A stretch of 22,728 nucleotides of DNA from a virus. Location of the stretch: positions 1 through 22,728 of the IMG/VR virus record IMGVR_UViG_3300028597_000078; one strand, 5' to 3'. The notes beneath the pieces are model-generated. The model ran no database searches and was not told the origin of the DNA. It saw only the letters and a list, made by a program, of their open reading frames with translations. Within the stretch, counting starts at the first letter, position 1. Each line of letters begins with the position of its first letter. A program made the position numbers and the translations under genes. This document shows positions 7,823 through 14,618 of the stretch, piece by piece.

Positions 7823-9307
7823 TTAGAGTACGGCGATGGATGCGAGGGTGACTTGCTGGATGCTGCCTCCGTCGCAATAGAACAGTTTCACTGGAGGCGA
7901 CTGGCGCTGCTGTCGAACCTGAGTGGTAGCAGGCAGGATCTGCAGATAGTAGCCATCGTTCTGCAGGCTGTTGGTGATATCAAAGCCAACCTGCGCAGCG
8001 ATATTGGTCTTTTGCGACTCGCTCAGCGGTACGCCAGTCCGAATAGAGCCATTATTTAGCGCCTCGCTGATCGGGTCAGTACACCAAGAGCGAATGTAGG
8101 TTTCGCCCAGGGCATTGTATGGCGCCGAGTTAACAGAGCGCAGGCCATTGAAGATAGCCAGGGCCAACTGAGAGTTCAGGTAAACCTGGTTCAGGAAGGT
8201 ATCCAGCCAGCGGAACTTGGAGCCATTCATGCGACCGTCATACAGGATGCTGTAGACGTTATCCGGGCCTGGCGCCTGATAAAGGCCGTAGTAGCTGGCG
8301 TTGTTCGACAGCACGGCAGTTGCATCGGCAAGACTGTCAACAGATGTTGCAAGTCCTGATTGAGACTTGAATGCTGCAGTGGCGCGCCCGTTTACGGCAG
8401 CCCAATCGATGCAGCCAGCGTAGCTGCAGACGAATGCGCCGATGCTTACCGGGCCGTAGAAGACCGCGACGCCTTCGTAGTTCAGCAGGTCAACGATGCT
8501 GCCGAACACGGCGGCGTTGTTCGCAGTCTTGTAGCCAACCTCGGTATCCCAGGCGATGTACGCATAGCGGTTATTCTGCGCATTCGACCAGACTGCAAAA
8601 GCGGTTTTGTTTGCCAGGTCCGGCTCCCACAGGGTGGTAAAGGTCGCCCAGTTCTGCTCTTGCAGCTTGATGCGATCCATGGCCGAAGCGGGGGTGTCAA
8701 CGTCGGCGCCCTGCGACAGGACGCCAGCGGACAGGCCGAGCGATGCGGCTGCAGTGCCGGTTGCCTGGGTGATGGTCGAAGTGGCGCCGGTAGTGCCGGA
8801 TGTCACCACGAAGTTCGACGCCAGCGGATCCCAGGTCACGGCAGCAGGGCCAACCAGGCCGAGCGCAGTGGTCAGCAGGGTTGCGGCGTTCGTGAAGCTG
8901 GTGGCGCCACTCAGGTCGATGGAAGCTGCGGTTTTCACGACACCATCAATAGTGATGGTCAACGAGCCGGTGATCGCCTGCAGCTGGGTCAGAGTCAGAC
9001 CTGCCAGCGATTGGCCGCGCAGCCAGGCTGCACGCGCCACATTCGCATAGCCAGCAAAGAACAGGGTGCCAGGCTTCTTGGTGCTGTTGTCGAAGCCGGT
9101 GAAGTAGATGTCAGCTGCAGTCTTCTCGGCAGAGTTACTGCCAAAGTAGGCGCCAACCGAATCGGCATCAGCGAACGACAGCAGGCTGGAAACAGGAACC
9201 AGAAGGCTTTGATCCAGGAATACAGCATTCAGGGAGAGCGGGTTGCCACCGGCTTCGACAACTGCCGGATTTACGGTGGCGATTTGCGAAATCGGGATCG
9301 CTCGCAT
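7823..9307 (-). CDS. Contractile tail sheath protein (DUF3383)
   Basis: The protein has 494 residues, a normal length for the family. It opens with AIPISQIATVNPAVVEAGGN and LNAVFLD, then SFADADSVGAYFGSNSAEKT, which is the typical start of DUF3383 proteins. An inserted domain (about 100-200) is rich in G, T and A. The C-terminal part (FRWLDTFLNQVYLNSQLALA, then YIRSWCTDPISEALNNG) is the conserved sheath core that makes the inter-subunit contacts. The ribosome site GGAG lies 8 bases before ATG 9307. The sheath contracts to drive the tube through the envelope. Antisense frames here are long because of the GC-rich codons and are ignored. Confidence 0.9.
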   Translation of the reverse strand: MRAIPISQIATVNPAVVEAGGNPLSLNAVFLDQSLLVPVSSLLSFADADSVGAYFGSNSAEKTAADIYFTGFDNSTKKPGTLFFAGYANVARAAWLRGQSLAGLTLTQLQAITGSLTITIDGVVKTAASIDLSGATSFTNAATLLTTALGLVGPAAVTWDPLASNFVVTSGTTGATSTITQATGTAAASLGLSAGVLSQGADVDTPASAMDRIKLQEQNWATFTTLWEPDLANKTAFAVWSNAQNNRYAYIAWDTEVGYKTANNAAVFGSIVDLLNYEGVAVFYGPVSIGAFVCSYAGCIDWAAVNGRATAAFKSQSGLATSVDSLADATAVLSNNASYYGLYQAPGPDNVYSILYDGRMNGSKFRWLDTFLNQVYLNSQLALAIFNGLRSVNSAPYNALGETYIRSWCTDPISEALNNGSIRTGVPLSESQKTNIAAQVGFDITNSLQNDGYYLQILPATTQVRQQRQSPPVKLFYCDGGSIQQVTLASIAVL

Positions 9308-9311
9308 GTTT

Positions 9312-9818
9312 TTACTCCGTAGGTGTAGTCTGATCTACAGGATCGACCATTACGTCGCCGACCTCGATGAAAGATTCCTGGCCAACCGTAACACTGGCAT
9401 TGTACTGCAATGACAGGGTTATGATCCAGCGCGCTTCGAATTGCTTCTCGCCAGTGATCAGCGGGGCTTGAATTGCATCCGAACAGTAGAGCGGGGCAAC
9501 TCCATCGGGGAAGTTTTCGACGGCATAACCGCTGCGAAGCATGGTGTTTGCGATGCCGGACATATCGCCAGCTTGCAGGCCGTAGAAGTCCAGTTGAACG
9601 TCCAGGCGAACTGGCTGCAGATAGGTGTCCTGCTGAATGACGCCACCAGAGGTCACGCGAGTAGTCGTGTATTGCGGCTTGCCGACTTCGGTAATAACTA
9701 TCGACGGCGGAAGTGGTGGCGGCACATCGTTGGTCTGCCCGCGAACAATGGTTGTCGCAACAGGCATTAGCGGCTGCAGGAAGTCGGCTACTGCGACGAT
9801 TGCTTCGTCAATGGTCAT
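9312..9818 (-). CDS. Neck / tail terminator protein (gp12-like, LIC_12616-type)
   Basis: The protein has 168 residues from ATG 9818, which is chosen over a start 63 bases upstream because the preceding gene stops across it as ATGA and because MTIDEAIVAVADFLQPL is the usual beginning. Further blocks are IVRGQTNDVPPPLPPSIVIT and YLQPVRLDVQLDFYG. This pattern is common in the protein encoded just before DUF3383 sheaths and thought to close the tube or neck. The C-terminus carries ITLSLQYNASVTVGQESF and a short acidic tail. Family and function are inferred from pattern and position. Confidence 0.7.
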   Translation of the reverse strand: MTIDEAIVAVADFLQPLMPVATTIVRGQTNDVPPPLPPSIVITEVGKPQYTTTRVTSGGVIQQDTYLQPVRLDVQLDFYGLQAGDMSGIANTMLRSGYAVENFPDGVAPLYCSDAIQAPLITGEKQFEARWIITLSLQYNASVTVGQESFIEVGDVMVDPVDQTTPTE

Positions 9819-10000
9819 GGGTATTGCTCTTGGGCAGAATAACCGCGCAGCCATTCCGTTTGTTCGTACGAATGCCTGCATCCGCTATACGGGCACGATA
9901 TCCACGATTGTCCATTGCGCCTAGCCTCGCACCCCTCTTGGAATGGACTTTTTTTGGCTGCGCCGCCAATTAGAATGGTGGCAATCTCTTCATTAGTCAC
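9815..10000 (-). CDS. Small RMF/CrpP-like protein
   Basis: This 61-residue gene starts at GTG 10000. The GTG overlaps the TGA of the upstream gene as GTGA, and its own TGA overlaps the next ATG as ATGA, so it fills the space exactly. AGGAG lies 8 bases before the GTG. The core is EGCEARRNG (22-30), then SCPYSG (35-40) and EWLRGY (49-54). The spacing G-x-x-A-x-x-x-G, CPY and WL-x-G is that of ribosome modulation factor and the related CrpP-fold proteins. RMF of E. coli binds the 16S rRNA 3' end region and drives ribosome dimers. Extra cysteines C24 and C41 are present. Its target here is unknown. Confidence 0.7.
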   Translation of the reverse strand: MTNEEIATILIGGAAKKSPFQEGCEARRNGQSWISCPYSGCRHSYEQTEWLRGYSAQEQYP

Positions 10001-10398
10001 GCTACTGGCTCCTGATAAACAATTGCCACCTTGCACCAAGTCGGCCAGGTTTCAAGCACTTTGAATACGCCCCATTCGCGCTCTTTGGTGATGCCAGCCT
10101 CATTACTAGTGAAGATTACGTGCGATTGCGGGCTAGCATCTTGGCGAACGACGCCTGCAATACTCCCGTAGAGGTACATGGCGCGGATGGTGCCCTGGAT
10201 GTTTAGCCCATTGATCTGAGCTAGATCATCGCCATCGAGTGCCTGCAATTGGCCTTGGGCAGATTGCGTGATGTATCCAGGCACTTGGCGGCGAGTAACA
10301 GGGTCAATCGTATAGCCGTTCGGCAACTTCACAGTCACCGGAATGTTTGGGTTTACCGCCTGGATCGCGCCATTGGCGATGCCGCGAACGTTGATCAT
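9997..10398 (-). CDS. Conserved head-tail connector-region protein (collar type)
   Basis: The protein has 133 residues. It opens with MINVRGIANGAIQAVNPNIP and has QLQALDGDDLAQINGLNIQG, RAMYLYGSIAGVVRQD and a C-terminal VLETWPTWCKVAIVYQE block. This combination is common in phages with DUF4054 and gp10-like neighbours, and some annotations call it a collar or head-completion protein. I do not know of a proven biochemical role. It overlaps the upstream gp10-like gene as ATGA and the downstream RMF-like gene as GTGA, so it belongs to a tightly coupled neck operon. Confidence 0.65.
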   Translation of the reverse strand: MINVRGIANGAIQAVNPNIPVTVKLPNGYTIDPVTRRQVPGYITQSAQGQLQALDGDDLAQINGLNIQGTIRAMYLYGSIAGVVRQDASPQSHVIFTSNEAGITKEREWGVFKVLETWPTWCKVAIVYQEPVA

Positions 10399-10931
10399 TG
10401 ATCGACCTCGTAGTCGATGGAGTTGAGCATGTGGCCGGTCCAGACAAGTGGCTTGGCTTGAGTACCGCCAGCGCCCTTGGCGCCTTCTGCCGCATCACGC
10501 TGAGCGTCCAGCACATCACCGAACCGGATATCCTGCGGGTTAGTCCAGAATCGCTGCCTGAGTACCAGTGTAGTTGGCGACAGCTCTGGTCCGCTGATAT
10601 TGATTATGCTCTCGCGCAGCTCACCAGCGATACTTTCACCCATCGCGCCCAATGCCTTTTGGGCATCCATGTCGAAATAGGAGAGAGCCTTCCCGAGCCG
10701 AACAGCCCAGCCAGGCGAATCATTGGCGACCATAGTGCGGAAGAATGGGCGAGGAGGGGATGGGAACCGCCCTCCATGACCGAATTCGTTCCAAAATGCG
10801 ACCTGCGCAACCGGGGTGCCATCTGGATAGGTTGCGCCAGCCAGGAATCCAACTTTGACGGATCCCTTGGCATTCTCTGCAATCTGCGCGAGAACCTTTT
10901 CCAGCTTGTCACCGCCAGTTAGCGCGGCCAT
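10395..10931 (-). CDS. HK97 gp10-like neck/tail completion protein
   Basis: The protein has 178 residues. Residues 27-39 read VGFLAGATYPDGT and 48-65 run NEFGHGGRFPSPPRPFFR. The VGF-x-x-G...Y-x-DG-x-x-VA...NEFG...PPRPFFR layout is the signature of the HK97 gp10-like/virion morphogenesis group, which forms part of the head-tail interface. The C-terminal half contains helices, a TTLVLRQRF segment and a KPLVWTGHMLNSIDYEVD end. The start overlaps the DUF4054 stop by one base (TGATG). Confidence 0.75.
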   Translation of the reverse strand: MAALTGGDKLEKVLAQIAENAKGSVKVGFLAGATYPDGTPVAQVAFWNEFGHGGRFPSPPRPFFRTMVANDSPGWAVRLGKALSYFDMDAQKALGAMGESIAGELRESIINISGPELSPTTLVLRQRFWTNPQDIRFGDVLDAQRDAAEGAKGAGGTQAKPLVWTGHMLNSIDYEVDQ

Positions 10932-11338
10932 CAGTAGCGAGTGCAGCGAGGGCGATAGCGGAAAGACCGCAGATAAGCGGTAGCCTGCCAGAATGATGCG
11001 CCATATGGCGTCTGCGCAAACCAGGCCGCAGTCCAGGGAGCATTATATTCCGAACTTATCGAAACACTGCCCTCTGTAGCGCTGGAGGTGCGCCCAACCA
11101 TGCCAGTCGGAATGCCACCATTGGTCGCACCATTGATCTGCGCCAAGTGAGCAGTCAGCATCCAAAGCAACTGCTCGCGCTTGGTCATGCTCTTGACGAC
11201 CGAGCAGCAGTCATTGGCCAGGTACAAGCCAGCCTCATCAAAGTACGACTGCAGCAGGCTGTCGGATACACCGGCAAATGCGGGATAGCGCTCTTTGAAG
11301 CGCGCAGGGTCGAAAATGACGGTGCATTCGTCAGCCAT
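10931..11338 (-). CDS. DUF4054 head-tail connector protein
   Basis: The protein has 135 residues. The N-terminal FDPARFKERYPAFAGVSDSL segment, the LLWMLTAHLAQIN helix and the block VGRTSSATEGSVS (81-93), then AWFAQTPYGASFWQATAYLR, are diagnostic of DUF4054. These proteins behave like the gp6/gp15-type adaptors that bind the portal. The gene starts across the stop of the 79-residue gene as TAATG. The C-terminus RPRCTRY looks slightly extended and basic. Confidence 0.85.
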   Translation of the reverse strand: MADECTVIFDPARFKERYPAFAGVSDSLLQSYFDEAGLYLANDCCSVVKSMTKREQLLWMLTAHLAQINGATNGGIPTGMVGRTSSATEGSVSISSEYNAPWTAAWFAQTPYGASFWQATAYLRSFRYRPRCTRY

Positions 11339-11577
11339 TAGCAGGTGATCCTTAGGTCGCTCGGATATCGTGAGAGATCGCGAATCAGGTCAGCCTGACG
11401 AAGCTCCGAAGATCGATTGATCTCAAGCGGCGCAACCCTGATCTCCGGCGTAACTTTGACGAAAACCGTCTTGAGGTGATCTTTGACCATTTGCCATTGC
11501 TCAGGCGTAGGCATCTCCTGAGCGGGATTCATTTCTACATGCCCTTGCAGCCAGTATGCGAATTGCTCAGGAGTCAT
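11338..11577 (-). CDS. Conserved small phage protein
   Basis: The protein has 79 residues and begins MTPEQFAYWLQGHVEMNP, followed by PTPEQWQMVKDHLKTVFVKV. This start is common in small proteins of phage structural clusters, but I know of no assigned function. The first 45 residues are predicted to be two helices; the rest is polar and basic. A GGAG ribosome site lies 8 bases before ATG 11577. It lies 5 bases downstream of the 110-residue gene and overlaps the DUF4054 gene by one base. Confidence 0.7.
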   Translation of the reverse strand: MTPEQFAYWLQGHVEMNPAQEMPTPEQWQMVKDHLKTVFVKVTPEIRVAPLEINRSSELRQADLIRDLSRYPSDLRITC

Positions 11578-11582
11578 GGCGA

Positions 11583-11915
11583 TTACTCCGGTTTGATCTT
11601 GCCAGTGCCGTCATCTTGCGGCATTGGCTCATGACCGGTCTTTTCTTTCCTCAGCTCTTTGGCCTTGGAGCGAGCCTCGGACTGGTTTTTGGCCTCGAAG
11701 ATCAGGCCGGTTTCCAGCGGCGCAAAGCCAGCATTGGCCTTTTTCCACGCCGCCCAGTACGACGAATCAACGATGGTTTCGCCGTAGTCATCTTCGGTCA
11801 GCAGGATGATGCCCGACTTGTTCTGGTTCTGACCAGCCAGGGTGACTTGAACGCCATCATGCTCCAGCACGATACCAGCTGGGTGGCGACACCCAATAAC
11901 AATTACATCAGCCAT
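11583..11915 (-). CDS. Hypothetical virion-cluster protein, 110 aa
   Basis: The start is ATG 11915, supported by GGAG 7 bases upstream and by the protein start MADVIVIGCRHPAGIVLEHD. An open frame extends further upstream, but it would run through the hairpin and promoter region and has no other good start. The first 45 residues look like a small beta barrel. The middle has LTEDDYGETIVDSSYWAAWK, and the C-terminal part is a lysine/glutamate-rich helix (EARSKAKELRKEKTG). The type is often found between the capsid and connector genes of this phage group. No function is known to me. Confidence 0.7.
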   Translation of the reverse strand: MADVIVIGCRHPAGIVLEHDGVQVTLAGQNQNKSGIILLTEDDYGETIVDSSYWAAWKKANAGFAPLETGLIFEAKNQSEARSKAKELRKEKTGHEPMPQDDGTGKIKPE

Positions 11916-11930
11916 TTGAAATCTCCGGTT

Positions 11931-11991
11931 CGGGTATTGCTCTGTCGAGCGCTTGAGTTGTGAGCATACCCGCAGCAGGGAGAATGGGCAA
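11931..11991 (-). promoter_or_regulatory. Candidate promoter overlapped by an inverted repeat
   Basis: On the minus strand TTGCCC (11991-11986), a 17-base spacer and TATGCT (11968-11963) form a moderate sigma-70-like promoter (4 of 6 matches each). The -10 lies in one arm of an imperfect inverted repeat: 11962-11972 pairs with 11931-11942 with one bulged base. The repeat could be an operator or a 5' RNA stem-loop. It precedes the 110-residue gene and the connector operon and lies just after a strong hairpin. Promoter activity is inferred only. Confidence 0.4.
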
Positions 11992-11997
11992 ATTTTG

Positions 11998-12034
11998 GGC
12001 AAAGTAAAGCCCCGGTTAAGGGGCTTTACTTGCC
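11998..12034 (-). terminator. Strong hairpin, probable intrinsic terminator
   Basis: Bases 12002-12013 pair perfectly with 12020-12031 (12 bp, loop of 6). The stem continues for 3 bp past one bulged base. It starts 9 bases after the stop of the 71-residue gene. Read on the minus strand, the hairpin contains AAAGCCCC...GGGGCTTT followed by a short U-poor tail (ACTTTG), so it could be a weak or leaky terminator or an RNA stability element. Confidence 0.55.
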
Positions 12035-12042
12035 GGTCCAGC

Positions 12043-12258
12043 TCAATCTTCGGCAATCGTCACAGTGTAAGTTTTGCCGCTATCAAGCTTATCCGCCTCA
12101 TCCAGACTCATAAGGCCAAGGCTGATCTTGGCGTAAGGCGCCCATGCGAACAGCGCCTCATTGTCAGCATTATCGCTGACAACTGGAATCATCTCTACCT
12201 CGGCGCTCGCATCGTAACGGATGATCCTTTCGATCTTGAATTTGGCTTGAATGGCCAT
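12043..12258 (-). CDS. Small conserved phage protein, 71 aa
   Basis: The protein begins MAIQAKFKIERIIRYDASAE and ends with LDSGKTYTVTIAED. The pattern (short beta strands, a central acidic N/D-rich segment, then a strand ending in GKTY) resembles a common group of small phage proteins found next to capsid genes, for which I know of no function. AGGTG lies 6 bases before ATG 12258. The gene sits between two hairpins, at 12271-12294 and 11998-12034, and so is the only gene in its own small segment. It may be expressed by read-through from the capsid gene. Confidence 0.7.
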   Translation of the reverse strand: MAIQAKFKIERIIRYDASAEVEMIPVVSDNADNEALFAWAPYAKISLGLMSLDEADKLDSGKTYTVTIAED

Positions 12259-12270
12259 CTAGCACCTCGT

Positions 12271-12294
12271 AAAAAGCCCGCCGTAGCGGGCTTT
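12271..12294 (-). terminator. Intrinsic terminator after the major capsid gene
   Basis: On the minus strand a 7-bp GC-rich stem AGCCCGC / GCGGGCT with a 4-base loop (12282-12285) is followed by a run of five T. Two further A-T pairs extend the stem. It lies 8 bases after the capsid stop. In the plus direction the T-run is only three, so the minus reading is favoured. Partial read-through is likely because no strong promoter was seen before the next gene. Confidence 0.8.
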
Positions 12295-12301
12295 GCCTTG
12301 A

Positions 12302-13375
12302 TCAAACGCCCAGCATGCCCTGGATGAACAGCGGACGGTAGATCACCGTACCCCAGGTGCCAGCTGACTTCTTCTGCTTGAACGCCGACAGCTCCTGAAT
12401 GATCGGATGCGCACGCATCTTCTCGGTGAAGGAGCAATCCCAGGTGCGCTGGCCTTCGTACTCTTCGATGACCATCTGCACCTTCTGGCCGCCAGCAGTG
12501 GCGTACTCAGGAACGGTGCGGATCTCCAGGCGCGGATAGGTCTTCTTGAGGATGTCTGCCACGTTCACGTTGAACTGATCGGTGATGGTCAGCGCAACAG
12601 AGGCTTGCGGCGACATGATCAGCACGATCGGGTCGGTGGTTTCCAGCAGGCCTTGGGTGCGAGCCTGCAGCGTGAAGAACATCTTGGAGATGTCACGCTG
12701 AACCTCGACGGCGGTTGCGTTGACGTTGCCGTTTGGCAGGATCCACGCGGTGCCACCAGCGGCCTTGGTGATCGGGGTCAGGTCTGCTGGCAGAGCCGGG
12801 TCGTTCAGCATGCCGTAGTTCTGCAGGCCCGAGACGCCGAACAGGTAGGTCTTGTTCTGGTACTTGTTCAAGGTCAGCGCCGAAGCGATGTTCTTGCGAG
12901 CAGCCAGGTCGATCTTGGCTAGGCCAGTATCAGCCAACTCCTTTTCACCCCACTGGGTGATGGTCTGATAGCTGTACGACTGGCGTTGCGGGAACTGGAA
13001 GTTCACGCCAGCGCTGCCGGAGTTGTTGTAGTCGCCGTAACTGGTCGCCTCGCCGGTGGATTCGATCACCGGGAACATCGCGGTCCGAGTGGTCCAGTCG
13101 CCAGTTTTCTTCTCGCCGCCAGCCGCTTCCGCAGCTTTCATCGGGGCGACCAGAACCTCGATCAGCTTCGGATCGATGTAGGTGGAAAGCATGGCCGGAA
13201 TGCCGGCGTTGGAGGTGGTGATCAGCGGATAGGCCGCATCCATCGCCACCATGGCGCCAGCGTGGTCCATGCCGATGATGTCGCGGTAACCGCGATCATC
13301 CGGCAGCATGCGAGCGTTGAAGCCATCGAAGGCGATACCTGCGCGCTCAAGCAGGGCTTTCATTTTCGGGTCCAT
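12302..13375 (-). CDS. Major capsid protein (DUF2184)
   Basis: The protein has 357 residues. It has the DUF2184 capsid pattern: a helical N-terminal arm, PAMLSTYIDPKLIEVLVAPM (E-loop side), then GDWTTRTAMFPVIESTGEAT, then GVNFQFPQRQSYSYQTITQW and GEKELADTGLAKIDLAARKN, and a C-terminal MRAHPIIQELSAFKQKKSAG end with GTWGTVIYRP. It would adopt the HK97 fold and form hexamers and pentamers. A strong AAGGAG lies 6 bases before ATG 13375. The gene is followed by a terminator, which fits the need for much more capsid protein than downstream connector proteins. Confidence 0.9.
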   Translation of the reverse strand: MDPKMKALLERAGIAFDGFNARMLPDDRGYRDIIGMDHAGAMVAMDAAYPLITTSNAGIPAMLSTYIDPKLIEVLVAPMKAAEAAGGEKKTGDWTTRTAMFPVIESTGEATSYGDYNNSGSAGVNFQFPQRQSYSYQTITQWGEKELADTGLAKIDLAARKNIASALTLNKYQNKTYLFGVSGLQNYGMLNDPALPADLTPITKAAGGTAWILPNGNVNATAVEVQRDISKMFFTLQARTQGLLETTDPIVLIMSPQASVALTITDQFNVNVADILKKTYPRLEIRTVPEYATAGGQKVQMVIEEYEGQRTWDCSFTEKMRAHPIIQELSAFKQKKSAGTWGTVIYRPLFIQGMLGV

Positions 13376-13385
13376 TGCGTGCTCC

Positions 13386-13892
13386 TTAGGCCGGACGAGA
13401 CATTACGACCAGCTCGCCAACGGCACCAGTGCCGCCGACCGGGAAGCCGGTGATGGTGAAAGCGGTTTCGATGTAACCCGCTACGGTTGCGCCAGCTGCA
13501 GCGCCCTGGATCTCGCCAGTGGTCAGCGAGGCGAATACCTTCTGGCCAACGGTGACAGGGTTGGTAATCGGGGCGACCCAGTAATCACCAGTTACCTGCA
13601 GGGTGACTTCGAAGCCCTGAGGGATGACCATCGAGGTTTCGGCCAGGTAGGTGGTGATCAGCGCCGAACCTTGCAGGCGGTTGACGAAGCCAGTCGGAAC
13701 GCCCGAACCTGCGTTGGTTACTACGCCAGCGCCGGTTGCCCAGGCGAAGCAACCGACAGTTACGCCGCCGACGCCAGCAACCAAGGTGCCTTCGTGCGAA
13801 ACGAACGAGCTACGCGGGTTGGCAGACGCGAAGTCACCAGCTACAGCCGCAGCCTGCTGGAGTTGAACGGTTTGTTGGAAACCAGTTGCCAT
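13386..13892 (-). CDS. Capsid cement/decoration-type structural protein
   Basis: The protein has 168 residues and is beta-rich with many G, A, T and V. It begins MATGFQQTVQLQQAAAVAGD and contains HEGTLVAGVGGVTVGCFAW and DYWVAPITNPVTVGQKVFAS. The position between the DUF2213 and capsid genes, and the similarity to structural cement proteins (Gp24 type), suggest that it stabilises the capsid. AAGGAG lies 8 bases before ATG 13892. It stops 10 bases before the capsid start. Confidence 0.7.
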   Translation of the reverse strand: MATGFQQTVQLQQAAAVAGDFASANPRSSFVSHEGTLVAGVGGVTVGCFAWATGAGVVTNAGSGVPTGFVNRLQGSALITTYLAETSMVIPQGFEVTLQVTGDYWVAPITNPVTVGQKVFASLTTGEIQGAAAGATVAGYIETAFTITGFPVGGTGAVGELVVMSRPA

Positions 13893-13904
13893 GATGTCGT
13901 CTCC

Positions 13905-14618
13905 TTAGCTGAAACGTTCGAGGCCTTTGATGGTCGCGGCAATCGCGGCATCGGAGGCAAGGGAAACGGGAGCCTGCTCGACCTTACGGCCATTGGCGAC
14001 CTTGAACAGGTTGGCCAGGCCAGCGTCAGGAGTATCCTTATGCTCGACCTTCATGTGGTCGAGGGCGAAGCGGTAGACCTGAGCGGCGGAGTCCATAGCA
14101 ATTACGTCGCCAACCACTGGGCGGACGGCCGCTTTGGCGGCATCCATTTCGCGGAATTGCTTGGTCAGGTCGGCGCGCATGGAGTCCATGGCGGTCTTGA
14201 CATCTTCTTCTTTCATGAAGCCCTCGGGGTCTTCGTCGGTTGCGCCAGGGGATTCCTTGGCCGACAGCATGGCGCCGACAGCCTCCAGATCTTCTGGAGT
14301 CAGGCCCTTGCCGCGCAGGAAGTCGATGATCTCGGCGTGCTTCGGATCGGTCGATGGATCGTTGTCGGTCGCAGTCGCGGTCAGATCCTGCGGACTCGGA
14401 TCCTGCTCGACATCGAGAACGGCATCGATGATGTTGTCCAGCTGCTCGGTATCAACTTCGCTGTCCATCGCAACGATGGCGGCGACGATATCCTCGCGCT
14501 TGAAGCCTTTCTTCTTGGCGCCACCCACCTGAGCAGCCAGGGCCGAATCCTGGGCGAGCTTAGGGGCGACGCCAGAAAGCGCGGCCAATAGGGCAATGCC
14601 CAGTTTCGTTTTCTTCAT
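13905..14618 (-). CDS. Possible nested scaffold product from an internal ATG
   Basis: In the same frame as the DUF2213 gene, ATG 14618 (residue 196) is preceded by AGGAAG at 8 bases, an almost complete Shine-Dalgarno. The 237-residue product would begin with MKKTKLGIALLAALSGVAPK and contain only the acidic helical scaffold half. Lambda C/Nu3 shows the same protease plus nested scaffold arrangement. The initiation itself is an inference; the site could also be chance. Confidence 0.4.
   Translation of the reverse strand: MKKTKLGIALLAALSGVAPKLAQDSALAAQVGGAKKKGFKREDIVAAIVAMDSEVDTEQLDNIIDAVLDVEQDPSPQDLTATATDNDPSTDPKHAEIIDFLRGKGLTPEDLEAVGAMLSAKESPGATDEDPEGFMKEEDVKTAMDSMRADLTKQFREMDAAKAAVRPVVGDVIAMDSAAQVYRFALDHMKVEHKDTPDAGLANLFKVANGRKVEQAPVSLASDAAIAATIKGLERFS

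Noticed and set aside
8360-9322. 320-codon plus-strand ORF opposite the sheath gene
   Set aside because: Antisense shadow of a clear DUF3383 gene, with low-complexity composition.
9819-9881. Upstream extension of the neck terminator gene
   Set aside because: The longer start would run inside the RMF-like gene in another frame; ATG 9818 has the ATGA junction and the expected N-terminus.
11910-11967. Nineteen-codon ORF starting inside the candidate -10 and ending at the 110-aa gene start
   Set aside because: Its ATG would lie upstream of the predicted transcription start and has no good ribosome site; probably chance.
11916-12056. Upstream extension of the 110-aa gene
   Set aside because: It would translate through a 12-bp perfect hairpin and the promoter-like region; ATG 11915 has a good GGAG.
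13308-14591. 427-codon plus-strand ORF opposite DUF2213 and cement genes
   Set aside because: It runs antisense to two well-supported genes, has no recognisable domain or convincing ribosome site, and is explained by GC-rich codons leaving few antisense stops.
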